The notes: generated from the sequence alone by a model not told the origin. A stretch of 19,015 nucleotides of DNA from Paludibacteraceae bacterium (GCA_018055865.1 JAGPGR010000005.1:1-19015), one strand, 5' to 3'. Counted from the stretch's first letter, positions 7,354 through 15,195 are shown. Numbers and translations are program-made.

Positions 7354-7403
7354 TTAGAATCCCCCAAAAGCCTCCTCTTCGGGGAGGTTGGAGTGGCTTC
7401 TAA
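7354..7403. repeat. Palindromic GC-rich intergenic element at the proS 3' end
   Basis: The element is bounded by TTAGAA (7354-7359) and TTCTAA (7398-7403), with AAGCC/GGCTT-like inner arms and a core hairpin of CCTCC (7371-7375) with GGAGG (7383-7387) around TCTTCGG. Composition differs sharply from the AT-rich surroundings. From memory, similar C-rich/G-rich palindromes with AAGCC ends occur as dispersed intergenic repeats in Bacteroidota genomes. It overlaps the proS stop codon and may act as a terminator or mRNA-stabilising hairpin for that gene. It occurs only once here, so repeat status is inference. Confidence 0.5.
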
Positions 7404-8881
7404 TACGCTCTTGCAAAGACCACCCGCTGAGCCGAAGGCTTACCGGTAACCATACATAATCCCGGAGTTTTGTCGCCTGAGAGCGGAATACATCGAATGG
7501 TGGCTTTGGTTTCTTCTTTGATTTTTTCTTCTGTTTCAGGAGTCCCGTCCCAGTGGCAAAGTAGAAATCCGCCTTTTTCTATTTCTACTTTGAATTCTTC
7601 GTATGAGTTCACTTCGCGGGTCATGGAAGCGCGGTAATCTGCCGCTTTACGGAAAATATTGATCTGAATTTCTTTAAGCAGTTGATGAATATGCGAGTCA
7701 ATGCCTTCAATTGAAACCGTTTCTTTTGTCAACGTATCACGTCTTGCCACTTCTATAGTACCGTTTTCGAGGTCGCGGGCACCCATGGCCAGGCGCACCG
7801 GAACACCTTTCAATTCATATTCAGCAAATTTCCAGCCCGGTTTTTTGTTATCGTTGTTGTCGTATTTCACACTGATACCCAATGCTTTGAGTTTAGAGGA
7901 AATTTCATTCACTTTTTCGGTAATAGCTGCCAGTTGTTCTTCGTTTTTATAAATAGGAACAATTACGACCTGAAATGGTGCCAGATTTGGAGGCAGCACA
8001 AGGCCGTTATCATCGGAGTGCGTCATTATCAGGGCTCCCATCAATCGGGTTGAAACTCCCCAGGAAGTGGCCCAAACATGTTCTATCTTATTTTCCTTGT
8101 TCACAAATGTCACGTCGAAAGCTTTGGCAAAATTCTGTCCCAGAAAGTGCGAAGTACCTGCCTGCAAGGCTTTTCCGTCCTGCATCAACGCTTCGATGCA
8201 ATACGTTTCGATGGCACCGGCAAATCGCTCATTGGCCGATTTCAAACCGCGCAAAACCGGAACTGCCATAAAACCTTCGGCAAAATCGGCATAAACATGC
8301 AGCATTCTTTCCGCTTCTTCAATGGCTTCGGCTTCGGTGGAGTGGGCGGTGTGTCCTTCCTGCCACAGAAATTCTGTTGTACGCAAAAAAAGACGTGTAC
8401 GCATTTCCCAGCGCACCACATTGGCCCATTGATTGATCAGAAGCGGAAGGTCGCGATAGGATTGTATCCAGTTTTTATACGTATTCCAGATGATGGTTTC
8501 GGAAGTGGGCCGCACAATGAGTTCTTCTTCGAGTTTGGCTTCCGGATCCACAATTAATCCGCTGCCATTCGGGTCTTGTTTCAGGCGGTGATGCGTTACA
8601 ACGGCGCATTCTTTGGCAAAACCTTCCACGTGCTCGGCTTCACGACTCAGGAATGACTTGGGAATAAACAGTGGAAAATAAGCATTCACATGACCGGTTT
8701 CCTTAAACATCCTGTCGAGTTCACCTTGTATTTTTTCCCAGATAGCGTATCCGTAAGGTTTTATCACCATACAGCCGCGCACGGCCGAAGTTTCCGCCAA
8801 ATCAGCTTTTATCACCAAGTCATTATACCATTGCGAGTAATCTGTTGCCCGCGAAGTGAGTTCTTTTATTTCTTTTGCCAT
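7400..8881 (-). CDS. proS: Prolyl-tRNA synthetase, archaeal/eukaryotic type
   Basis: The cytoplasmic enzyme charges tRNA-Pro with proline. The 493-residue length, the lack of the long editing insertion of E. coli-type ProRS, and an extra C-terminal domain ending in Tyr identify the archaeal/eukaryotic (type 3) form. Class II landmarks are RPTSE (residues 124-128), [14 protein letters not shown] (167-180), [14 protein letters not shown] (242-255) and the motif 3 region with [15 protein letters not shown]. The anticodon-binding domain begins around PFQVVIVPI (from residue 302). The C-terminal zinc-type domain keeps only some cysteines (LCHWDG, IRCIPL, GLCMVTG), so zinc binding may be reduced or use other ligands. 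The ATG at 8881 agrees with the family start and lies about 90 nt from a strong promoter. Confidence 0.97.
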   Translation of the reverse strand: MAKEIKELTSRATDYSQWYNDLVIKADLAETSAVRGCMVIKPYGYAIWEKIQGELDRMFKETGHVNAYFPLFIPKSFLSREAEHVEGFAKECAVVTHHRLKQDPNGSGLIVDPEAKLEEELIVRPTSETIIWNTYKNWIQSYRDLPLLINQWANVVRWEMRTRLFLRTTEFLWQEGHTAHSTEAEAIEEAERMLHVYADFAEGFMAVPVLRGLKSANERFAGAIETYCIEALMQDGKALQAGTSHFLGQNFAKAFDVTFVNKENKIEHVWATSWGVSTRLMGALIMTHSDDNGLVLPPNLAPFQVVIVPIYKNEEQLAAITEKVNEISSKLKALGISVKYDNNDNKKPGWKFAEYELKGVPVRLAMGARDLENGTIEVARRDTLTKETVSIEGIDSHIHQLLKEIQINIFRKAADYRASMTREVNSYEEFKVEIEKGGFLLCHWDGTPETEEKIKEETKATIRCIPLSGDKTPGLCMVTGKPSAQRVVFARAY

Positions 8882-8977
8882 ACGTTTATGTGATAATTTT
8901 CATCCGCAAATAACCGGATAAATTTCTGTAAATCAGAATATTGAATTTAATCGTTTTGTTTTTTTGAAAAGTGATTA

Positions 8978-9010
8978 CAAAGATAGCTATTTTTTAGAAA
9001 ATATGCCAAA
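8978..9010 (-). promoter_or_regulatory. Promoter of proS
   Basis: On the minus strand TTTG (9010-9007) and TATCTTTG (8985-8978) are separated by 21 bp, an excellent Bacteroidota promoter. The predicted leader of about 90 nt contains two small hairpins: TTCTG/CAGAA around 5 nt, and ATCCG/CGGAT around 8 nt. Confidence 0.75.
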
Positions 9011-9035
9011 TGATATGATATACAATAATGACCAA

Positions 9036-9932
9036 TTATTTTGAACCGATATAGAGGAAAATCAACCCTGCCAGAATAAGCAGCAGATCGAATGCTTTAG
9101 CCCTGATGTTGTTTTCTCTGAAAATGAAAACTCCGCCCAGAAAGCTCACCAGCACGCTGCTCCGGCGTATCATGGAGATGATGGAAATCATAGCTCCCGG
9201 TTGACTCAGTGCCCAGAAATAGACCAAATCGGCCGCTGATAAGAAAATGGCGATAAAAGGAATTGTGTTTCGCCACTGAAATTTCACATTTCCGAAAATG
9301 CGGTTATTGCGCAGCAACAAAAAGAAAAATCCGCTGAGTAAAGTCTGATAAAGCAGGTACCAGCTCTGCACAAACATACGGTCGAAGCGCAGCATCAGGT
9401 ATTTATCATACAAACCGCTTACAGCTCCGAAAATGACGGAAAGAAACAGCAGCCATATAAATCTATTGCTCCCGAAATTCACTCCTTCAGTTTTACTGGT
9501 GCGGCTCATGAAAAACAGTGAAGCAATGCCGAGTGAAACTCCAATCCACTGATACCCGTTGAGATGTTCGCCAAGCAGGAACGTGGCTCCCAGCAAGGTA
9601 AGCACCGGTTGTGAGGCCTTCACCGGACCAACCAGTGTGATGGAAAGGTTTTTGATGGCATAATAGCCGCAAAACCACGACGAAAAGACAATGCACGATT
9701 TCAGTAGTACGGCTGCATGTGCCTGACTGTTGCCGGAAGGAACGTGAAAGAAATTTCCGGCAGGTAAGGCACCGAACGATGAAAGCAAAATGAAAGGAAC
9801 AAAAAGCAGGCTGCTGAAAAGAGTGGAAAGAAATAATACACTCAAAACAGCATTTCCCCGTAGCGAAGATTTCTGAAAGATGTAATAAATTCCCAGCAGA
9901 AAGGATGATAATAATGCTCCTGATACCCACAT
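9036..9932 (-). CDS. EamA/DMT-family permease
   Basis: The 298-residue protein is hydrophobic throughout, with about ten predicted transmembrane helices arranged as two similar halves, as in the drug/metabolite transporter superfamily. The end of the first half shows the family pattern PVLTLLGATFLLGEHLNGYQ (a helix followed by a GE motif), and the second half has the equivalent SVLVSFLGGVFIFRE near the C-terminus. Family members export or import amino acids, nucleosides or other small metabolites; the substrate here is unknown. The frame could start at a TTG at 9980, but a good promoter at 9941-9971 lies inside that extension, so the ATG at 9932 is chosen, giving an mRNA with almost no 5' leader. 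Confidence 0.85.
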   Translation of the reverse strand: MWVSGALLSSFLLGIYYIFQKSSLRGNAVLSVLFLSTLFSSLLFVPFILLSSFGALPAGNFFHVPSGNSQAHAAVLLKSCIVFSSWFCGYYAIKNLSITLVGPVKASQPVLTLLGATFLLGEHLNGYQWIGVSLGIASLFFMSRTSKTEGVNFGSNRFIWLLFLSVIFGAVSGLYDKYLMLRFDRMFVQSWYLLYQTLLSGFFFLLLRNNRIFGNVKFQWRNTIPFIAIFLSAADLVYFWALSQPGAMISIISMIRRSSVLVSFLGGVFIFRENNIRAKAFDLLLILAGLIFLYIGSK

Positions 9933-9940
9933 AATGGGTG

Positions 9941-9971
9941 CAAAGGTAAGCACTTTTGCGGAGTCTGACAA
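9941..9971 (-). promoter_or_regulatory. Promoter of the EamA permease gene
   Basis: On the minus strand TTG (9971-9969) is followed after 20 bp by TACCTTTG (9948-9941), matching both Bacteroidota elements. Transcription should start near 9935-9937, only a few nt before the ATG at 9932. Confidence 0.7.
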
Positions 9972-10004
9972 CCGTAGCAAGAAAGTGCAGAGTGGGGTGA
10001 AAAG

Positions 10005-10313
10005 CTAAAACTCTATATCATTGAAAAATAAATCATCTTCTGTTCGCAGCGAATATTCAAAATAGAGGACATCGTCCAAATTGATGGCAGCATCTTCAAA
10101 TAAAACAATCACATCATAAAATTGCTCCAACTGCTCCGGATTAAGGTTTGTAAACCGGATGTCCATAGGAAGCTCAATACCTCCGGTGAGGCTATCCCAC
10201 AGGGCATCGAGGTTATTGCCGAAATAATCGGGCAAATCCATTTTTTCAACGGCTTTACGATAGAAATCGTCTATGGATTCTATTTTTTCAAAATCAAAAG
10301 TAACCTGTTTCAT
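10005..10313 (-). CDS. Barstar-family ribonuclease inhibitor
   Basis: The 102-residue acidic protein matches barstar, the intracellular inhibitor of barnase-type ribonucleases. The core LPDYFGNNLDALWDSLTG (residues 27-44) aligns with barstar LPEYYGENLDALWDCLTG. The barstar interface residues Tyr29, Asp35, Trp38 and Asp39 correspond to Tyr30, Asp36, Trp39 and Asp40 here; Asp39 in barstar mimics the RNA phosphate in the barnase active site. It has no signal peptide, as expected for an inhibitor that protects the cytoplasm. Its ATG overlaps the stop codon of the upstream barnase gene (ATGA, 10310-10313), so the two are translationally coupled. The family has also been found paired with other nucleases, but the adjacent barnase makes the partner clear. 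Confidence 0.92.
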   Translation of the reverse strand: MKQVTFDFEKIESIDDFYRKAVEKMDLPDYFGNNLDALWDSLTGGIELPMDIRFTNLNPEQLEQFYDVIVLFEDAAINLDDVLYFEYSLRTEDDLFFNDIEF

Positions 10314-10810
10314 TGTTCTTCGAAGGTTTTATAATGGTCATGAGTAACAAAAATCAGCCTGTCGTTTGAGAAAACAAGCCGGTGGGCATTGCGGTTGCCG
10401 CACGAGTAATTCAAATCGGCTTCGTAGTAGGTTCTCCCTTTTTTGACCGGAAGCTGCTTCTCCCGGTTGGTGAATACATCCCCGCCAATGGCTCTTCCGG
10501 GCAACACTTCGCAGAGATTTCCTTCGGCCGCAATCCAGCCCTTTTCCCTGGCCTGGCGCTTGGTGATGTAATAATCCGGTAGTCGCCCGTTTTCTTTCAC
10601 ATACGGCACCACCACTTCCTCACTGGTAAGTTCATCAATCTCCTGATTATCAGTAATTTCAACCGAATGTTTGTCGGCCGTATTGCTTGTTACATTTTCC
10701 GTTTTTTCATCGGTTTTTGCGTCATTTTTTTGAATAAAGGTATTATACAGCAAAATACCGGTGATAATCAGCAGCAATAAGATGATGATGGTGGAATATT
10801 TCTTTTGCAT
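10310..10810 (-). CDS. Barnase-family guanyl-specific ribonuclease with N-terminal membrane anchor or signal
   Basis: The 166-residue protein has a short basic N-terminus, a hydrophobic segment (about residues 7-25), a polar linker to about 66, and a C-terminal barnase domain (about 67-166). LPDYYITKRQA matches barnase LPDNYITKSEA, and AIGGDVFTNREKQLP matches SIGGDIFSNREGKLP. The residues equivalent to barnase Glu73, Arg83, Arg87 and His102 are Glu130, Arg140, Arg144 and His159, with Lys84 for Lys27, so the enzyme should be active. No obvious cleavage site or lipobox is present, so it may stay anchored facing the periplasm. Two cysteines absent from barnase (Cys100, Cys137) could form a disulfide outside the cytoplasm. 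It is the first gene of an operon with barstar. Confidence 0.92.
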   Translation of the reverse strand: MQKKYSTIIILLLLIITGILLYNTFIQKNDAKTDEKTENVTSNTADKHSVEITDNQEIDELTSEEVVVPYVKENGRLPDYYITKRQAREKGWIAAEGNLCEVLPGRAIGGDVFTNREKQLPVKKGRTYYEADLNYSCGNRNAHRLVFSNDRLIFVTHDHYKTFEEQ

Positions 10811-10826
10811 TGAAAGTAATTTTCCA

Positions 10827-10834
10827 CAAATATA
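10827..10834 (-). promoter_or_regulatory. -7 promoter element of the barnase-barstar operon
   Basis: TATATTTG on the minus strand matches TAnnTTTG and lies 16 nt upstream of the barnase ATG. I see no good -33 element at the expected distance, so the promoter may be weak or need an activator. Confidence 0.5.
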
Positions 10835-10956
10835 GTCAACTTTTTATGGATTTTCCATTTTACAAAATAAATCCGATGTGATTTTTTAAAGATGACCGGA
10901 AAGACCCGAATCATAAATAACCCGCTGTAAAACATCATTTTTCCAAAATTTAGTAG

Positions 10957-10964
10957 TACTTTTG
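10957..10964 (+). promoter_or_regulatory. -7 promoter element of the DEAD-box helicase gene
   Basis: TACTTTTG matches TAnnTTTG and ends 30 nt before the ATG at 10995. A clear -33 TTTG is not visible at the expected spacing. Confidence 0.5.
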
Positions 10965-10994
10965 TGTGAAAATTAGAAAAGATAATTGTAAGAA

Positions 10995-12254
10995 ATGAAA
11001 TTTGATGAACTAGCACTGTGTGATGCAGTATTGGATGGGCTTGATGCCATGAATTTTACCGAAATGACACCTGTTCAGGAGCAGGCCATCCCCGTTATTT
11101 TAGAAAAAAAAGATTTAATAGCCTGCGCACAAACCGGCACGGGAAAGACTGCTGCTTTTTTACTTCCACTGATTAATAATCTCTACACACAACCCCGGGT
11201 AGAAAATGCTGTAAATGCAATAATCATGTCACCCACACGCGAGTTGGCACAGCAAATTGACCAGCAGATGGAAGGTTTCTCGTATTTTGTGCCGGTTTCG
11301 TCGGTGGCAGTGTACGGCGGCAGCGATTCCGCGGCCTGGGATGTGCAGCGAAAAGGATTGCAGAAAGGAGCCGATGTGGTGATAGCCACTCCGGGAAGGC
11401 TGATTTCTCACCTGAATTTATCGGAAATTGATCTTTCGCATGTGAAGTATTTCATTCTGGATGAAGCGGATCGCATGCTCGATATGGGTTTCTTCGACGA
11501 CATCATGATGATTGTTCATCGATTGCCAAAAGACAGACAAACCATTATGTTTTCGGCTACCATGCCTCCGAAAATCCGCCAACTGGCCAAAACCATTCTG
11601 CATGATCCGGTAGAGGTGAAAATAGCCATCTCTCGCCCGCCCGATACTATTATGCAGACTGCTTATATCTGCGAAGACAGTCAGAAAAACAGCATCATCA
11701 GGCATTTATTCAAGGATAAAACTCCGAATAAAGTAATCCTTTTTTCAGGCTCAAAACTGAAAGTGAAAGAACTGACCCGCACACTCCGAAAAATGGGATT
11801 GTCGGTAGGGGAGATGCACTCCGATCTGGAGCAGAAAGAGCGCGACGCCATCATGCACGAATTCAAAAACAATCGGGTAAATATGCTTATTGCCACCGAT
11901 ATTGTTGCACGCGGTATTGATATTGACGATATTACGTTGATAATCAACTACGAAGTGCCTTACGAAGTGGAAGATTACGTGCACCGCATCGGACGCACGG
12001 CGCGTGCCGGTGATGAAGGCATGTCCATCACGCTGGTTGGACCCGAAGAACAGCATCGTTTCAAACAAATAGAAGATTTTCTGGAAAAGGAAATTTACAA
12101 GATTCCGATTCCTGAAGAGCTTGGCGTAGCGCCCGAATACAATCCGAAAGCCAACAGAAGACGAACCAGAAAACCGGGAAGCCCATCCAAAGGGAATTTC
12201 AGAAACAAATCAAACCGGAGAAACCAAAAATCGAGGCCGCGAAACGGCAAGTGA
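10995..12254 (+). CDS. DEAD-box RNA helicase, RhlE-like
   Basis: This 419-residue ATP-dependent RNA helicase unwinds RNA duplexes during ribosome assembly, RNA decay or cold adaptation in related proteins. All core motifs are present in order: Q motif (TPVQEQAIP, 25-33), Walker A AQTGTGKT (45-52), PTRELA (80-85), TPGR (132-135), DEAD (156-159), SAT (187-189), ARGIDI (305-310) and HRIGRTAR (330-337). A basic, Arg/Lys/Asn-rich tail from about 385 to the end is typical of RhlE and related proteins and should bind RNA non-specifically. The gene is divergent from the barnase operon and ends 17 nt before the convergent regulator fragment. RhlE is the best subgroup call; CsdA/DeaD is less likely because the long C-terminal RNA-binding domain is absent. 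Confidence 0.95.
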   Translation: MKFDELALCDAVLDGLDAMNFTEMTPVQEQAIPVILEKKDLIACAQTGTGKTAAFLLPLINNLYTQPRVENAVNAIIMSPTRELAQQIDQQMEGFSYFVPVSSVAVYGGSDSAAWDVQRKGLQKGADVVIATPGRLISHLNLSEIDLSHVKYFILDEADRMLDMGFFDDIMMIVHRLPKDRQTIMFSATMPPKIRQLAKTILHDPVEVKIAISRPPDTIMQTAYICEDSQKNSIIRHLFKDKTPNKVILFSGSKLKVKELTRTLRKMGLSVGEMHSDLEQKERDAIMHEFKNNRVNMLIATDIVARGIDIDDITLIINYEVPYEVEDYVHRIGRTARAGDEGMSITLVGPEEQHRFKQIEDFLEKEIYKIPIPEELGVAPEYNPKANRRRTRKPGSPSKGNFRNKSNRRNQKSRPRNGK

Positions 12255-12271
12255 TTACATTTAGCCATTCA

Positions 12272-13810
12272 TCATTCTGCTTCGTCCTGCTGCCTGTGTT
12301 TTTCGGAATACTCCTTGGGCGAAATGCCGTAGAAATCCTTAAATACGTTTGAGAAGTGTGAGAGATTTGAAAATCCCAGCGCATAGGCCACTTCCGAAAT
12401 ATTGATTTTCTGGCCGGAGAGCATTTCCGAAGCTTTTTTCATCCGGATTGTTTTGATAAAATCATGTGTGGACTGATTGGTCAGTTCTTTCACCTTTCGG
12501 TACATGTGCACGCGGCTCATTCCTACACTTTTCGAAAGGAAATCAACGTTCAGATCGCCGCTTGAAATGTTTTCATTGATTAATTTCAGTATCTTTTCAA
12601 GAAGTTTTTTATCCGATGATTTCAAAGGCTCAGTAGTAATGAGTTTTTTGTTGTTTTCTTCTTCCAGAGGTTTCAATTCCACTCTTCTCCGATTTTCAAT
12701 CAGATTAAGTATTTGTTTTGTAAGTAATTCGATATTGAAAGGTTTTGAAACGTAGGCATCAGCTCCGATTTCAAATCCTTCGGCTTTGTCCATATCGGTA
12801 GTTTTTGCTGTGAGCAGTATTACGGGTATGTGGTTGATGGTTGGATTTGTTTTTATTTTTTTACAGAGTGTCAGTCCGTCCATTTCGGGCATCATCACAT
12901 CGCTTAGCACAAGATCGGGTTTGTGGGTTAATACATGCTGCAATGCTTCTTTTCCGTTGTAAAATTCATCCACTCTGACGTAGGGTAATAATTCCACTTT
13001 CAGGTAATTGCGAATTTCATAGTCATCTTCCACAATAGCTATCCGGTATTTAGTTTTAGGCTTTACTTCCGTCATTTCATCTGGCGCATCTTCCGAAATG
13101 ATTTCCAGCTCGTCATTTTGCGTGTTATGTACGGGTGGTAGTGCATCAGAAAGTGAAAGTTCGGATATTTTTTCCTGCTGACTGAGGTGACTGCTTCCAA
13201 GCGGCAGGCGTATCACAAATTCACAACCGGAGTTTTCTGCCTTGTTGCGCGCAAAGATGATTCCGTGCGACATTTCAACCAGCGAACGTGATAAGTGTAA
13301 TCCAACTCCCGTACCGATTTGAGATTTGGTGTATACATTATCAATTTGATAAAAGCGTGTGAATACATTTTCAAGATCGGATTCGTTTATCCCGATTCCG
13401 GAATCAGATACGATTATTTCAAAATAATTTTTCAACGGTCCGTCCGACTCCGGATTGGCTCCTGTGTGCAACATAACGGTTATTTTTCCATTGTCAGGCG
13501 TGAATTTGAATGCATTCGAAAGAATATTCATCATCACTTTATCCATATTGTTGAGGTCAATCCAGACTTTCAGTTCCGGCTGGTCTGGAGTGAACTGAAA
13601 ATCCATGTTGCGTTTTTTAGCCGTATATTCAAATGTCTGCATCAGGTCTTTGATAAATCCGACCATATCCGTTTCTCTGAACTGAAGTACGAGTTGACCT
13701 TTATCAATTTTTCGGATGTCCATCAGTTGGTTGATAAGCCGTAGAATACGTTTGGCATTCCGGTGCATGATCTGGTACAAGTAGGATTTCTCCGGATCGG
13801 TTTCGGCCGA
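12272..13810 (-). pseudogene. 3' fragment of a hybrid two-component regulator (HTCS)
   Basis: The fragment encodes the C-terminal part of a hybrid two-component sensor. Counting from a TTG at 13780, it has the second dimerisation helix (LRLINQLMDIRKID), ATPase motifs N (NILSNAFKFTP, 85-95), G1 (DSGIG, 126-130) and G2 (GTGVGLHLS, 156-164), a receiver with Asp294 (LSDVMMPEMDG) and Lys346, and an AraC-type helix-turn-helix from about 393. The periplasmic beta-propeller sensor, the membrane helices and the H-box with its phospho-acceptor His are missing; such proteins usually exceed 1200 residues. Reading upstream, the frame carries a plausible ETDPEKSYLYQIM and then meets a stop at 13811-13813. 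Such regulators control polysaccharide utilisation loci. Without the H-box it cannot autophosphorylate, so I call it a broken gene. Confidence 0.85.
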
Positions 13811-14088
13811 TTACCACTCCTGCCGGAAATTATTATTTGGACAATATTAAACTAATCGAAAAAATTTCAACTGGTTTTGACAACATTTTCGATGCGAAAA
13901 TTTACTTTAACAGCAATACATTACATTTAAGTAATGCCGGTAATGTACAGGTGTTTGATTTGAACGGACGTCTGATTGTAAACCGGGAAAATGTTTCAGC
14001 TGTTGATTTGTCAACCATTTCTCGCGGAGTTTACATAGCTAAAGCTGTTGTGGAAGGAAAAACTGAAATCATCAAATTTGTGAAATAA
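13801..14088 (+). pseudogene. C-terminal fragment of a T9SS-secreted protein (type A sorting tail)
   Basis: The plus-strand frame is open through the junction and ends at TAA 14086-14088. Residues from about 13807 on read like the end of a beta-sandwich module (PITTPAGNYYLDNIKLIE), followed by a short linker and a type A sorting domain of about 65 residues with VQVFDLNGRLIV, VDLSTISRGVYIAKAV and the terminal IIKFVK. Such tails direct cargo across the outer membrane through the type IX secretion system and are removed on the way. There is no start codon with a signal peptide; the TTG at 13837 is only the first formal start. The catalytic or binding body should lie upstream, but that DNA is the regulator fragment on the other strand. 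It is therefore a remnant of a larger gene. Confidence 0.8.
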
Positions 14089-14111
14089 GCATATTTTTGA
14101 GAATATAATAG

Positions 14112-14144
14112 AAAAGATTGCCGGTATTCGACAATCTTTTTTTT
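14112..14144 (+). terminator. Terminator of the T9SS fragment
   Basis: A 9-bp stem (AAAAGATTG 14112-14120 with CAATCTTTT 14132-14140) with an 11-nt loop is followed by further T residues to 14144. It begins 24 nt after the stop and indicates that the original gene end is preserved. Confidence 0.8.
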
Positions 14145-14206
14145 GTGATGTTAGCTTGACAATGCATTTAAGCATGAAATTCTTTTTCTGTTTACATGAA
14201 AAACTG

Positions 14207-14214
14207 TATTTTTG
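14207..14214 (+). promoter_or_regulatory. -7 promoter element of the LD-carboxypeptidase gene
   Basis: TATTTTTG matches TAnnTTTG, 40 nt before the ATG at 14254. No strong -33 element is visible. Confidence 0.5.
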
Positions 14215-14253
14215 TAATTCCTTGAAAATCGTAAATCGTAAATATAACAACCC

Positions 14254-15195
14254 ATGACTTCAAAATTCCCTAATTTCCTCAAACCAGGCGATGAAATCCG
14301 AATTGTTTCACCGGCAGGCAACATTGATTCTGCATTCATTGACGGGGCCAAATCGCAGCTTGTCAGTTGGGGCTATCGGCCTACCGAAGGCATGTTTACC
14401 CGTGCGGTTTACGGCCGTTTTGCCGGAAATGAACACGAACGCTTTACCGATTTGCAGCAGGCGCTTGACGACCCGAATGTAAAAGCAATTCTCTGCAGCA
14501 GAGGAGGTTATGGGCTGGCGCAAATCATTGATAAAATTAATTTTTCCCGCTTCCTGGAATCGCCAAAATGGATTATCGGATTCAGCGATGTGACGATTCT
14601 TCATGAGGCATTGCTGAAAACCGGATACACATCCATTCATGGCGGAATGGCAAAACAGCTCACTGAACTGCCGAATAACTCACAACCCTTGGTACTTTTG
14701 GAGAATATATTGAAAGGTAATTTCCCGACTTATAAAGTGATTACTGATCCGAACAACCGCTCTGGAAAAGCTAAAGGAAAACTTATCGGCGGAAATCTTT
14801 CCGTGTTTTTAGGAATGCGCTCTACGCCGTTTGATTTGCCGTATAAGGGCTCCATACTCTTCATCGAAGATGTAGGCGAAAAACCCTATCAGATAGACCG
14901 GATGATGCAGAATCTACGTATCAGCGGAGCATTGGCACAAATTTCAGGCTTGATAGTAGGGCAGTTTTCTGATACCGAAGAAGACCCCGATATGAATGCC
15001 ACCATCTACGAAATCATAGCCAATGCCGTAAAAGAGTACAATTATCCCGTTTGCTTCAATTTCTCGGCCGGACATATCGACAATAACTTCCCACTGTTAA
15101 TGGGCGCAAATATTACCCTTCAGGTAGATAATCGTGGAAGTGAACTGAGTTTCCCATCTACTTTCTGGAAAAAAACGAAAGATTTATTTAAGTAA
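14254..15195 (+). CDS. ldcA: LD-carboxypeptidase (peptidase family S66)
   Basis: The 313-residue cytoplasmic protein belongs to the S66 family (LdcA/MccF), which hydrolyses the L,D-bond to the terminal D-Ala of muropeptide tetrapeptides during peptidoglycan recycling. The N-terminus LKPGDEIRIVSPAG is the family opening, and CSRGGYGL (81-88) is a conserved turn. The Ser-His-Glu triad appears as Ser111 in GFSDVT, Glu205 in FIEDVGE and His274 in AGHIDNN. Length is normal for the family. MccF-type members instead cleave a microcin, but nothing here suggests a peptide antibiotic locus, so recycling is the likely role. ribE follows 36 nt downstream in the same direction without an obvious promoter, so the two may be co-transcribed. 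Confidence 0.93.
   Translation: MTSKFPNFLKPGDEIRIVSPAGNIDSAFIDGAKSQLVSWGYRPTEGMFTRAVYGRFAGNEHERFTDLQQALDDPNVKAILCSRGGYGLAQIIDKINFSRFLESPKWIIGFSDVTILHEALLKTGYTSIHGGMAKQLTELPNNSQPLVLLENILKGNFPTYKVITDPNNRSGKAKGKLIGGNLSVFLGMRSTPFDLPYKGSILFIEDVGEKPYQIDRMMQNLRISGALAQISGLIVGQFSDTEEDPDMNATIYEIIANAVKEYNYPVCFNFSAGHIDNNFPLLMGANITLQVDNRGSELSFPSTFWKKTKDLFK

Noticed and set aside
8078..8557. 159-codon plus-strand frame inside proS
   Set aside because: It is opposite a well-conserved synthetase and its translation has no recognisable domain.
8882..8971. T-box riboswitch in the proS leader
   Set aside because: Too short, no T-box core sequence and no terminator/antiterminator pair; T-boxes are not typical of this phylum.
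9493..9930. 145-codon minus-strand frame within the EamA gene
   Set aside because: It overlaps the permease in another frame, and the permease frame has the clear transmembrane pattern.
13319..13744. 141-codon plus-strand frame opposite the HTCS fragment
   Set aside because: The opposite strand shows unmistakable histidine-kinase motifs; this frame shows none.
13837..14088. Intact small gene of 83 codons starting at TTG
   Set aside because: The product is just a T9SS sorting tail, the frame remains open upstream with protein-like sequence, and no signal peptide or promoter exists, so it is a fragment.
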